Shown piece after piece: positions 7,837 to 15,416 of a stretch of DNA of 48,885 bases (its first letter is position 1; every line of letters starts with the position of its first letter). The notes under the pieces are model-generated. The model was not told the origin of the DNA and made no database searches. It saw only the letters and a program-made list of their open reading frames with translations. The DNA comes from Nanobdellota archaeon (GTDB lineage: Archaea > Nanobdellota > Nanobdellia > Woesearchaeales > SM23-78). A program made the translations under genes and the position numbers. The stretch lies in NCBI GenBank assembly GCA_018819305.1, contig JAHJQO010000055.1, positions 1 through 48,885 of the forward strand. The letters are read 5' to 3'.

Positions 7837-8097
7837 TCCCATACGTAAGTGTGGGAAAACTGCGTCCGCAGAGTTTTTGAATTACTATATTAATCCGACC
7901 GTAGGGAGACTAAATGTCCGTTAGGATTAAGAGGGGGATTTTCGTTCTATCAAGCGAACAAAGTGAGCAATCCAGGACAAGTATTTAAGGACACACTCAT
8001 AAAGAATGGGGAATCTGGGTTAAAGCATCTGAGAAAATAGAAACATTTAAATAGAAGACTCCTATTTATAGGATAACTTAAACCTAAAAACAGGAAA

Positions 8098-8709
8098 ATG
8101 TTAAAAAAATCATATAGAATAATAGATATATTTGTGAAGAATCCTACAATTACTTATTTATTTGGTGAAGTAAAAAACTATATTGGTAGTAAGTCTGAAA
8201 GTTATACTTACAATTCTCTCAATTCCTTTGTTAAAGAGGGTATTTTAACTAAGGAAAAGAAAGGTGGATTAAGAATCTATAAAATAGCAAATACACCCAA
8301 AGCAATTTCTTTCTTATCGATGGTTGCTGAATATAAAGCATGGAATACTAAAGATTTTCCAATAAACAGCATTTATGATTTAGTTAAAAAAGCGAATATT
8401 AACTTTTTTGTGTTATTAGTTACTGGAAGTTATGCTAAAGGAAATCAAACTTCAAAATCTGATATGGATATGATATTAATAGTGCCAAATGATGCCAAAA
8501 AAATTAATTCAAGATTAAGGCATTTCTGTGAAATGAATATTCCTCAAATACACTTATATGTTTTTACAGATGAAGAATTTAAACAAATGTTATTAGATGA
8601 AAAGCATAATTATGGGAAAGAAGCTGTAAAAGACAATCTGATATTTTATGGAGCAGAAGCATATTATAAAATAATATTTGAGGCGATGAAAAATGGGTTC
8701 ACTTACTGA
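8098..8709 (+). CDS. MNT-type minimal nucleotidyltransferase with N-terminal winged helix (antitoxin-like)
   Basis: The first about 95 residues look like a winged helix (SESYTYNSLNSFVKEGILTKEKKGGLRIYKI). A minimal nucleotidyltransferase core follows, with the signature VTGSYAKGNQTSKSDMDMILIV, which gives the GS motif and the paired acidic residues. MNT proteins AMPylate their HEPN partners and act as antitoxins. The next gene is a HEPN protein and overlaps by 17 bp, the usual arrangement. A TATA-like CTATTTATAG lies 24-33 nt before the ATG. It is encoded in a module, as toxin-antitoxin genes often are in pdif modules and integrons. Confidence 0.8.
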   Translation: MLKKSYRIIDIFVKNPTITYLFGEVKNYIGSKSESYTYNSLNSFVKEGILTKEKKGGLRIYKIANTPKAISFLSMVAEYKAWNTKDFPINSIYDLVKKANINFFVLLVTGSYAKGNQTSKSDMDMILIVPNDAKKINSRLRHFCEMNIPQIHLYVFTDEEFKQMLLDEKHNYGKEAVKDNLIFYGAEAYYKIIFEAMKNGFTY

Positions 8710-9190
8710 AATATATGTAGATAGGGCAAATAATGAAATTATGGTAGCAGAATCATTGAAAAGACTAAGCGAAAAAGAAGAGGATAAAGTAAATTTTGAT
8801 TTACCTGACGACATTAGTTTTTACAGCTCTGTCATCTCACATTCCTATTATGCTATTTTTTATGCAGCAAAAGCTCTTCTTTTGATTAAAGGTATAGAAA
8901 CAAAAGCACCAGAAGTTCATAAAAAGACCTTTGAGGAATTTAAGCAGAAGTTTGTTGATACTAAAGAACTGGATGTTAGCCTCTTAAAAATATACAAGAA
9001 AATGATGGTGAGGGCTGATGAACTACTGGAAATATTCAAAGATGAAAAATGGAAGCGAGGTCATTTTACTTACCAGACAATTCCTCAAGCAAATAAAGAA
9101 CCGGCTGAAGATTCATTGAAGAATGCAAAATTCTTCGTATCAAATATTATGAGGGTAATCAAAGAATCAAATTCGAGGGGTGAAAAATAA
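8693..9190 (+). CDS. HEPN-domain protein (toxin-like partner of the MNT protein)
   Basis: This all-helical 165-aa protein has SVISHSYYAIFYAAKALLLIKG at residues 46-67, the typical central helix of HEPN proteins, and a C-terminal RGHFTYQ segment. HEPN proteins of this class are often RNases silenced by a partner MNT nucleotidyltransferase. I could not place a clean R-x4-6-H active motif, so RNase activity is not certain. The gene overlaps the MNT gene by 17 bp and ends on the start codon of the next gene. Confidence 0.75.
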   Translation: MGSLTEIYVDRANNEIMVAESLKRLSEKEEDKVNFDLPDDISFYSSVISHSYYAIFYAAKALLLIKGIETKAPEVHKKTFEEFKQKFVDTKELDVSLLKIYKKMMVRADELLEIFKDEKWKRGHFTYQTIPQANKEPAEDSLKNAKFFVSNIMRVIKESNSRGEK

Positions 9191-9963
9191 TGTATACAAA
9201 AATTATAATAGGAATGATAGCTATTATTTTTAGTGGTTGTGCCCCAACTTGTCCCAATTCTTGTGATGATGGGAATAAATGCACTGAAGATTTCTGCTCT
9301 GAAAGCACCAGCTATGAATGCCAACATAGTATTATTAAACCCTGCAATGGCAATGGGATTTGTGAAAATGGAGAATATGGAATATCAGAAGACTGTCCTG
9401 ATTGCAATGATGACAATATTTATACAGAAGATAATTACAATATCCAAAAAGAAACTTGTGAGTTTACTTTTCTTTCTGGCTCTGAAGTAACTGAAATGTG
9501 CTTTAATAAATACCATACCGAACGCTATATTACTGAATGTTTATATGATGGTGCTTTGGAAACATTAAATCCCAATATTTGTAATGAGATTAAATTACGT
9601 TATGTTGATACAGATACTGGAGAGTTAAAGATATCTAAAGAACTTTGTATAGCAGAAATTGCATTTAAAAAGAATGATTACTCATTGCTTAGGGGAACCA
9701 TTCTAGATGGAATAAATTTAATTCAAAAAGAAGCTATAGAAAATGAAGATTATAAAATGTGTGAATTAATGGAGTATGTATATGAAGATAAGTCTTTGCC
9801 ATTAAGGTTTATTTGTGAATGTTTTTATGCTGTTTATGACAGCTCAAATATATACACTACTGAGAGATGTGTGGGAGTTTCAGAATATTATCAAAAGATG
9901 TGCTTAAATATACAGTTCCCTAAGTGCTATAATACTCTTCTTGAAACTTGGGGTTATACTTAA
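9190..9963 (+). CDS. Cys-rich secreted lipoprotein, function unknown
   Basis: The N-terminus is a short hydrophobic signal ending in the lipobox FSGC, so the protein is probably exported and lipid-anchored. A cysteine-rich segment follows (CPNSCDDGNKCTEDFC, then CNGNGICENGEYGISEDCPDC), of a kind common on the surface of DPANN archaea. The C-terminal half is helical with further cysteine pairs. It starts at the last base of the HEPN gene and therefore belongs to the same operon. A surface adhesin or receptor is possible, but no known domain is recognised. Confidence 0.7.
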   Translation: MYTKIIIGMIAIIFSGCAPTCPNSCDDGNKCTEDFCSESTSYECQHSIIKPCNGNGICENGEYGISEDCPDCNDDNIYTEDNYNIQKETCEFTFLSGSEVTEMCFNKYHTERYITECLYDGALETLNPNICNEIKLRYVDTDTGELKISKELCIAEIAFKKNDYSLLRGTILDGINLIQKEAIENEDYKMCELMEYVYEDKSLPLRFICECFYAVYDSSNIYTTERCVGVSEYYQKMCLNIQFPKCYNTLLETWGYT

Positions 9964-9966
9964 TGA

Positions 9967-10572
9967 TTGGCTTATAAGTTGAAAATGGATGGATCAACAG
10001 AAGAACAAGTTCTAAATATTCTATTTGGAGAAGCAAAACCCATAATAATTAAAAATTATAAAAATTTAGTTGAAGATTTAAACGAGAAATTGGACAATAT
10101 CGAATTAGAAATAAATCAAAATATTAATGATTTTGCTAGAACACTACCACCCAGCACAATTCAATTCAAGGAAATTAGGCAAAATCATGAAGAAAATATA
10201 CTCCTATTGATTCATGAAATACTGCATGTTCTTTTTACTGTGAAAGTTGTTAAAAAATTTAAGAAAAAACTTGCAGAAGAAGAGAAAAAATATATTGACG
10301 ATAATTTTTTACAATATTTGCTTGATTCGTTTATAGATACGCAGATTTTTATTTTTACTAATTTTGATCATTCTATTTGGAAAAATCTCAAAAAGAGTAC
10401 TTATCCACCATATTTCACCGATGAAGATTTATCTATTTCTTTTAATGAATTTATTCATAAAAATAGTTTGTCTTCCAAGTTAATAAACTTAGATGAATTA
10501 ATTGGAGATTTTATATCCATAAATTATAATAAAATCAAAAAGAATCATTGTTATGAAATTCAAAGAACTTAA
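9967..10572 (+). CDS. HExxH-containing protein, possible zinc metalloprotease
   Basis: The protein has the motif LLLIHEILHVLF near residue 90, a HExxH zinc-binding site inside a predicted helix, with long lysine-rich helices around it. No signal peptide or membrane span is visible. Further zinc ligands are not obvious, so protease activity is only a guess. The frame opens with TTG at 9967; the ATG at 9985 (MDGSTEEQ) is an equally good start. It follows the lipoprotein by 3 bp, which suggests co-translation. Confidence 0.6.
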   Translation: MAYKLKMDGSTEEQVLNILFGEAKPIIIKNYKNLVEDLNEKLDNIELEINQNINDFARTLPPSTIQFKEIRQNHEENILLLIHEILHVLFTVKVVKKFKKKLAEEEKKYIDDNFLQYLLDSFIDTQIFIFTNFDHSIWKNLKKSTYPPYFTDEDLSISFNEFIHKNSLSSKLINLDELIGDFISINYNKIKKNHCYEIQRT

Positions 10573-11026
10573 GCCCCGAGTCTATTTTATTTTTATTCGT
10601 CGTTAGCCCCCGAGAAATAACTTTACTTTATATTAAATCCGAAATTTGGGTCGAACGTAGTGAGCCGTTTAATCTTTGTTATAGGATAGTTGTGAAGCAA
10701 TTTCCTCAGTTTTTTTTCTTTATGAGATTAAACGAAACCGAGAATATTAAAAAATTTGGTTGCATAGCAATCCTTTACTTTCTCGAAGAAAACAGAAAAT
10801 TATTTTTAATAATTTATGCCAATTAATCTCATTAATTGATAGTTCTAAAAAGCTTTGATGGTTTTTGGAATTTTCATCGAGAAAGTTGCGTTAGCAAGGT
10901 GGCTTAAAAATTACGTATAATTCCTGTTATGTGTTTTTTCTGCAAGAAAAAATCGCCGAAGGCGACAGTAGAGAAATAGGCCGTCAACCATTAGATTTAT
11001 AAACTACTTCATAGTTACTATAGTAT
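10573..11026. other. gene-less, hairpin-rich junction region
   Basis: No gene is visible in these 450 bp. The stretch holds a decayed dif-like sequence (near 10594-10620), a GTTTAATC/GATTAAAC inverted repeat, a palindrome CCAATTAAT-CTC-ATTAATTG, and then dif-like site 5 with its flank. After site 5 lies a triloop hairpin TCGCC-GAA-GGCGA. The first part may be a decayed gene-less module. Confidence 0.6.
10910..10937 (+). repeat. dif-like site 5
   Basis: Left arm ATTACGTATAA, spacer TTCCTG, right arm TTATGTGTTTT. The left arm is the least regular of the set; the right arm equals that of site 2. Confidence 0.7.
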
Positions 11027-11371
11027 ATGGGACAAGATTTTTATCAGCCATACTTTGAAGCTGTAAAACAAATATTAAACGGAATTCCAGTGAAAGAACT
11101 TGATGATATTAGACAGCAGTGCAATGAAACATTTCTAAAATCAGTGTCTCCTTATGTGCCTGAGCAAGCTAGAGGTTATACTCCAGAAGCAATTATTACA
11201 GCTTTTGTAGCAGATGCTGAAAATAAAATTCTAATGGGAATGAATACTACTGAAGCATATGGCGGTTTTAAGGGATTGGAACCTGCTGATTTTAGACAAA
11301 GAGGAAGAATAGTTCTTGAACACGCAGTTAAACAATATTTGAAATAAGGCCTATTTCTCAATTGCACATAA
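10927..11371 (+). mobile_element. dif module 4 (one gene)
   Basis: This compact module has one gene between perfect 12-bp inverted repeats: GAGAAATAGGCC at 10971-10982 and GGCCTATTTCTC at 11348-11359. The right copy begins directly after the stop codon and ends one base before the next site. Confidence 0.72.
11027..11347 (+). CDS. unrecognised 106-aa cargo protein
   Basis: This soluble, mostly helical protein (MGQDFYQPYFEAVKQIL..., ..., GRIVLEHAVKQYLK) has no motif that I recognise. AGATTTATAAACT lies about 27-37 nt before the ATG, so the module brings its own promoter. The gene fills module 4 almost fully, and its stop codon touches the inverted repeat. Size and setting fit a mobile single-gene cassette; function unknown. 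Confidence 0.68.
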   Translation: MGQDFYQPYFEAVKQILNGIPVKELDDIRQQCNETFLKSVSPYVPEQARGYTPEAIITAFVADAENKILMGMNTTEAYGGFKGLEPADFRQRGRIVLEHAVKQYLK

Positions 11372-11388
11372 TCGGTGAACGACGAAGA
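11361..11388 (+). repeat. dif-like site 6 (right half damaged)
   Basis: Left arm ATTGCACATAA and spacer TCGGTG are intact, but the right arm reads AACGACGAAGA instead of starting TTA. One half-site is probably lost, so the site is likely inactive or was rejoined imprecisely. Confidence 0.65.
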
Positions 11389-11593
11389 AACTCATCGGGT
11401 TACAGCCCGTAATTCTTTAATATCTGGTTTTTCCTTGTGAAAACCTTGCACTTACTCGCTTTTGCCGAGAGTAATGCGATTATCATTTATAAAGGATAGA
11501 AGGATATATAAATCTTGTCCTAGAAAAGCGGGCGGAATGCGATGATTTGAAAATATCCAAAAGTTATTATATAAGGTTATTAGATCTATTTAT

Positions 11594-11713
11594 ATGGTTA
11601 CTAATAAAGAAAAAGTTGAACAAGTAGTGTTAAGTTCGTTTCCCATACGTAGTGTGGGAAAACTGCGTCCGCAGAGTAATTTTGAGAGGCGTTCTATCAA
11701 GCGAACACAGTGA
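11594..11713 (+). pseudogene. truncated gene start joined to module repeat
   Basis: An archaeal promoter (TTATTATATAAGG about 25 nt upstream) leads to an ATG and about twelve plausible residues (MVTNKEKVEQVVLSS). The frame then runs into the conserved module flank (TTCCCATACGTAG..., CTGCGTCCGCAG) and stops after 39 codons. The switch lies at a decayed dif-like site (left arm AAGTTGAACAA, spacer GTAGTG, right arm TTAAGTTCGTT). This looks like a gene whose body was lost by recombination at the site. Confidence 0.45.
11637..11678 (+). repeat. second copy of the site 4 flank
   Basis: This stretch repeats 7835-7877 with only a few differences. It holds a TTTCCCATAC/GTGTGGGAAA hairpin followed by CTGCG-TC-CGCAG. 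Both copies sit directly after a dif-like right arm, and both are followed by GTTCTATCAAGCGAACA. Confidence 0.7.
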
Positions 11714-11856
11714 GCAATAAAGAACAAGAATCAAGGGGGACAATCTCTTTTTTACTTTTTTTAGGGGGGGGCTTTTTTCATCAAAGGCGAAGCCTCTTTA
11801 ACTTATAGAATAAGGGGGAGTTCCACATAAAGCTCGATGCTTAAAAAATCCAAAAC

Positions 11857-11865
11857 TATTTATAT
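11857..11865 (+). promoter_or_regulatory. TATA box of the HIT gene
   Basis: TATTTATAT lies 25-33 nt before the ATG, consistent with a leaderless transcript. Confidence 0.5.
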
Positions 11866-11889
11866 TGTTGCATATATTTACAAGCTATA

Positions 11890-12318
11890 ATGAAATGTAA
11901 GTGGTGCAATTTTGATAATAAAACCTTGCTAATTAAAGAATATAAATATTGGAGACTTTCTCTTGCAGAAAGTCAAATACTTATCGGCTGGACTCATGCG
12001 TCACTAAAAAGGCATATCTTATTTTTTGAAGAACTTAGAGATGAAGAACTAATAGAACTTAAGAAAATTATTATGGAAATAAAAGAAACACTTAATAAAA
12101 CATTTAAGCCAGATTGGTTTAATGTTATGCAACTTGGTAATATGACGCCACACCTTCATTTTCAATTAGTTCCTAGGTATAAAGAAAAAAGAATTTTTGT
12201 GGGGAGGGAATTTATAGATAAATCCTATGGAAGACCTATTTTAGATGAATGGATTGAAGAAGATAATATTTTCTTGAAAAAATTAAGAAATTACATCAAG
12301 AAAGAGATGAAAAACTAG
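11890..12318 (+). CDS. HIT-family nucleotide hydrolase/transferase
   Basis: The N-terminus MKCKWCNFDN has a CxxC pair typical of the zinc site in HIT proteins. The signature TPHLHFQLVPRY near residue 98 corresponds to HxHxQ, so the catalytic middle histidine is present. HIT proteins of this kind hydrolyse Ap4A, AMP-amidates or related nucleotides. The gene is convergent with the radical SAM operon and overlaps its last gene by 23 bp. A nucleotide-handling role would suit the neighbouring adenosine-deaminase-like gene, but this is inference. Confidence 0.78.
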   Translation: MKCKWCNFDNKTLLIKEYKYWRLSLAESQILIGWTHASLKRHILFFEELRDEELIELKKIIMEIKETLNKTFKPDWFNVMQLGNMTPHLHFQLVPRYKEKRIFVGREFIDKSYGRPILDEWIEEDNIFLKKLRNYIKKEMKN

Positions 12319-13090
12319 CTTTAAATGTATCTTCATATACTTTATCCAAGTCAGCTTCCGGTAAAATGGACTTTAATATGGCGTATTCATTAACTATATT
12401 TGTGTTAAAAAAAACAGAGTCATCTTCATTTAATGAGAATGAACAGCCTCTTTCGTATAAGAGTAACACTGGGTGGTTATGTAAACTAGCTCTTTTTGTA
12501 TAAATATTACTTGTTAAGCAAACTTCAATATGTATTCCTTTCTCCAATATTAAACCAATATTTTTCTCAGATATGGAAAGGCCATGACCTATTCGCCTTG
12601 GATTAAATTTAAGTAACTGAATAAGTTCCTCATCACCTGATTGTTCACCTAAGTGATACGTGTAAGGTATATTCTCATATTCTAATTTCCCCATAACTTT
12701 ATAAAATTTTGATGGGGGATTACCATATTCCCTACCCGTAAAATCAACACCACAAATTAGACCATCATTAAAAAGCTGGATTATAGTAGATGTGTCTTCT
12801 AAAGGACAATTTTGTCGCCTAAGAGAATATATACTAGGTAAACGGCGGAATTCTTTAAGCAATTCTTTTGAAAATGAATAATCTGTCAGATTTCCTTGAT
12901 AATCAACCCTAATTTCTGAAAAGAAATCAGTCCTATCACCATACTGATTCAAACAAGCTAATAAGTCTTCAACAGTACGTTTTTTTGAACCAAACCAATT
13001 ATAGACTTCAACTCTATTTTCCCAAGAACACTCAATGAAATCCAGTTTAAGTGATCCTTCTAAATGTGAATGTAGCTGAGCATATCTCAT
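12296..13090 (-). CDS. adenosine-deaminase-like amidohydrolase (divergent, short)
   Basis: Family marks are QLHSHLEGSLKLDF at residues 5-18 (metal-binding HxH and substrate loop), YHLGEQ near 145, RIGHGLSI near 166, IEVCLTSN near 185 and FSLNEDDSVFFN near 215. These give the zinc ligands and the catalytic H and D/E of adenosine deaminases. At 264 aa it is 70-100 residues shorter than typical ADA. It is the last gene of the operon, overlapping the upstream radical SAM gene by 4 bp. Radical SAM enzymes release 5'-deoxyadenosine, and archaea are known to deaminate that by-product, so this enzyme may recycle it or act on the pathway product. Confidence 0.72.
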   Translation of the reverse strand: MRYAQLHSHLEGSLKLDFIECSWENRVEVYNWFGSKKRTVEDLLACLNQYGDRTDFFSEIRVDYQGNLTDYSFSKELLKEFRRLPSIYSLRRQNCPLEDTSTIIQLFNDGLICGVDFTGREYGNPPSKFYKVMGKLEYENIPYTYHLGEQSGDEELIQLLKFNPRRIGHGLSISEKNIGLILEKGIHIEVCLTSNIYTKRASLHNHPVLLLYERGCSFSLNEDDSVFFNTNIVNEYAILKSILPEADLDKVYEDTFKASFSSLS

Positions 13091-14088
13091 CTTAATTCAC
13101 CTAGTCTTTTTATGTAGTCCTTACATGATTTAAAGCCAAATGTAAAAGTGTAGTTATGTTTCATAGGCGCAAGCCTGCAGCCGCCACATTCTTCTAAAAC
13201 TTCACAAACTGTGCATTTAGAATTTGGAATTAAACTATCTTCAAGGCTATGAAGAAAATCTTCTTTTGATGAACCCAGAATATTACTTTTTGATATATGG
13301 AATTCACAAGGAGAGTAACTTCCATTAGGTTTAATAACCACTGATGCTCCTACTTCACAACCAAAGATCTCTGAAGCAGTTTTTGAAATTTGTCTGTAAT
13401 CCCTGCTAAATGCAAAGGAGTCATAGATCCTCCATTTTTGCTTTACTTCAACACTTTGTTTAATCTTCGACGCGATTGCAAAATACTCTTCTAAGGATAA
13501 AGGGGTTGCTTCCAGGGGGTTTCTCATACTAAATATTGGCTGGAAATTAAATGTGAAGTTTTGTGAAATTCCTTTCATATATGCAATAAAATCATATAAT
13601 TCTAATGAATTTTCCTTATAAACTGACGTTCTTATTGCAATGTCAGCTTCTAAATCACACATTTTCTTGATATTAGAAATTGTATTATCAAAAGAACCTC
13701 GAAATTTATCGTGAATATCTTTTTCACCGTCCAAACTCACTTCAATATGAAGATTGCTCTTATTTACCAAAGACATAAATTCTATAGGTATGGATACACC
13801 ATTTGTAACTACTGTAACATTAGCTGTTGTATCTAATGCAGTTTTTATAGCTTGACTAATACCTTTTTTTGTAAACACTTCCCCACCAGAAAATTTGTAG
13901 TCTATTAAATCATGCTGGAATATGGTGTTAAGAAACTCTACCACTTTAATCCATTCATTAGCAGAAAGCTCATATTGCTTTGTTTTATCTTGATAACAAT
14001 AAACACAGTTTAGGTTACATAAATTAGTTATTTCTAAACCTGCAGAAAGTTTAAGCTTTTTTTTCCTAAGAATATCAACTAAACTCAT
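13087..14088 (-). CDS. radical SAM/SPASM enzyme
   Basis: The N-terminal part carries CNLNCVYCYQD (residues 23-33), the CxxxCxxC motif that binds the radical SAM iron-sulfur cluster. FSGGEVF follows as the GGE motif, and VSLDGEKDIHDKFRG is typical of SPASM proteins. The C-terminal part has a SPASM-like cysteine array (CEVG, SPCEFH, CTVCEVLEECGGC, CKDY) for auxiliary clusters. Such enzymes often modify peptides or proteins. It overlaps both neighbours by 4 bp in the operon. Confidence 0.85.
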   Translation of the reverse strand: MSLVDILRKKKLKLSAGLEITNLCNLNCVYCYQDKTKQYELSANEWIKVVEFLNTIFQHDLIDYKFSGGEVFTKKGISQAIKTALDTTANVTVVTNGVSIPIEFMSLVNKSNLHIEVSLDGEKDIHDKFRGSFDNTISNIKKMCDLEADIAIRTSVYKENSLELYDFIAYMKGISQNFTFNFQPIFSMRNPLEATPLSLEEYFAIASKIKQSVEVKQKWRIYDSFAFSRDYRQISKTASEIFGCEVGASVVIKPNGSYSPCEFHISKSNILGSSKEDFLHSLEDSLIPNSKCTVCEVLEECGGCRLAPMKHNYTFTFGFKSCKDYIKRLGELR

Positions 14089-14579
14089 TTTATTTCGATT
14101 ACCTCACCAAAATTAATTATACGATTTTTTAATCCGAAATCATCCATCAGTCTTGCAATTACTCCTGCATGTGAGACTATAGCAATATCATTAAGACATA
14201 TTATTGATTGATAAAATGAATCCACCCTATCATAAAAATCCGCTTTTTTTTCTCCATTTGGTGGTGCCTCTTCAAAATTAAAGCTTCCAAAATCTGAAAT
14301 TAGCTCATCAATGGGTTTTCCATTATAACAACCATAATTTCTTTCTCTTATTCTACTATCCTTTTTGTAAGGAATATTTGTTATTTGGTTGATTAATTGA
14401 GTAAAATATAAAGTTCTATCAAGATCACTTGTTATTATTTGATTTGTACCTTCAATTTGTTTAGCTACTGCTTCTGCTTGTCTTATTCCTCTTTGAGTAA
14501 GTGTTCCTGGATTATAACCTAATAATATTTTATTTAACCCTTCAATGGTTTCTCCATGTCTAATCAGATAGATGCTCAT
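14085..14579 (-). CDS. histidine phosphatase (phosphoglycerate-mutase-like)
   Basis: The protein starts MSIYLIRHGETIEG, with the catalytic RHG motif at residues 7-9, and ends with IAIVSHAGVIARL, the second catalytic histidine. At 164 aa it is a compact branch 1 histidine phosphatase, related to alpha-ribazole and sugar phosphatases. I set the start at the ATG at 14579 because GGAAGGAG lies upstream at a suitable distance; the frame is open to 14603. It overlaps genes on both sides, so it is part of the radical SAM operon and probably removes a phosphate from an intermediate. Confidence 0.82.
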   Translation of the reverse strand: MSIYLIRHGETIEGLNKILLGYNPGTLTQRGIRQAEAVAKQIEGTNQIITSDLDRTLYFTQLINQITNIPYKKDSRIRERNYGCYNGKPIDELISDFGSFNFEEAPPNGEKKADFYDRVDSFYQSIICLNDIAIVSHAGVIARLMDDFGLKNRIINFGEVIEIK

Positions 14580-15414
14580 CTTTAAGTAACTCCTTCCATT
14601 CATCTATAATCTCCGAGTTTACTTTTCTAGATGATTTTGGAACTTTTTTACATCTTCTACAAATTTCGTTATTTCTATCATGTTTCAATAACTCGGCTCT
14701 GAGCTGGTTATATTCAACTGAAAACCAAAGGTCCAAGAAAGTTCTGTCTTTCAAGTTGCCAATAATCCCAAATTTTCGATGTAGTTCATCAGCAGGATAT
14801 ATCTCACAACATATTTTCATATTACCATCAACATCTATAGCACTTGAAACAAAAGGAAGATAACAATCATCAGAAAAATCTCTTTTTTTCACTAATCCCC
14901 CTCTATTAGTAAATAAGTCCCTATTAGGTGCCAGATATGAAACATCCATATTATTAAATTTCAGTTTACTAACAATCCCCTCATCAGTTATTATAGGTTG
15001 CGCATTTAGTCCAAGAGTCTTTGCATGTGTTATTATGGCTTCAATTGGGCTTTGATTTGAAGAATAGATGGCAATCCTAACAAGATTAGCGCCATGAGAA
15101 TCCAGTTTTGTTAATTTTTCTCTGGTTAATATATCTCCATTTGTTAATATCATCCTTTTAGAATCAGGAATATTTTCCGCTAATGTCTCAAGATGTTCAT
15201 ATAAAAAAGGATCAAATAATGGTTCATTATAATTATGAAGTGCAACTGCTCCTTTATATCTTACACATCCAAGCTCAATAACTATTTTCTTAAAAAGACC
15301 ATCATCGATCAGTTTTTGTTTGGTACCTCTATCATATACACTATTGGGGCAAAAACTACAACGTCGATTACAATATGTTGATGTTTCAATTTCGATAAAA
15401 TTTGGTAAAAGCAT
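14560..15414 (-). CDS. radical SAM enzyme with SPASM/twitch-type C-terminal domain
   Basis: The motif STYCNRRCSFCPNS (residues 12-25) is the cluster-binding CxxxCxxC. The C-terminal region has KICCEIYP and EICRRCKKVP, the cysteines of a SPASM-like domain, around GIIGNLKDRTFLDLWFSVEYNQLR, a hallmark of SPASM proteins. Length (284 aa) fits the shorter twitch/SPASM group. It starts 2 bp after the B12-type radical SAM gene and overlaps the phosphatase gene, so all are made from one mRNA. Substrate unknown. Confidence 0.83.
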   Translation of the reverse strand: MLLPNFIEIETSTYCNRRCSFCPNSVYDRGTKQKLIDDGLFKKIVIELGCVRYKGAVALHNYNEPLFDPFLYEHLETLAENIPDSKRMILTNGDILTREKLTKLDSHGANLVRIAIYSSNQSPIEAIITHAKTLGLNAQPIITDEGIVSKLKFNNMDVSYLAPNRDLFTNRGGLVKKRDFSDDCYLPFVSSAIDVDGNMKICCEIYPADELHRKFGIIGNLKDRTFLDLWFSVEYNQLRAELLKHDRNNEICRRCKKVPKSSRKVNSEIIDEWKELLKDEHLSD

Positions 15415-15416
15415 AT

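Larger units (their letters stand above)
7826..10920 (+). mobile_element. dif module 3 (MNT/HEPN, lipoprotein, HExxH protein)
   Basis: A four-gene plus-strand operon fills this module. The first 270 bp and the last 340 bp have no gene but hold hairpins and two decayed site-like sequences: spacer TGTCCG before TTAGGATTAAG near 7915, and TTATTTTTAT, TCGTCG, TTAGCCCCC near 10594. I found no convincing private inverted repeat, so this may be several modules fused by decay of the sites between them. Confidence 0.5.

Noticed and set aside
10585-10620. A further full dif-like site after the HExxH gene
   Set aside because: Only the spacer-like TCGTCG and TTAGCCCCC fit; the left arm lacks ATTG. Kept as a decayed candidate in the notes, not as a feature.
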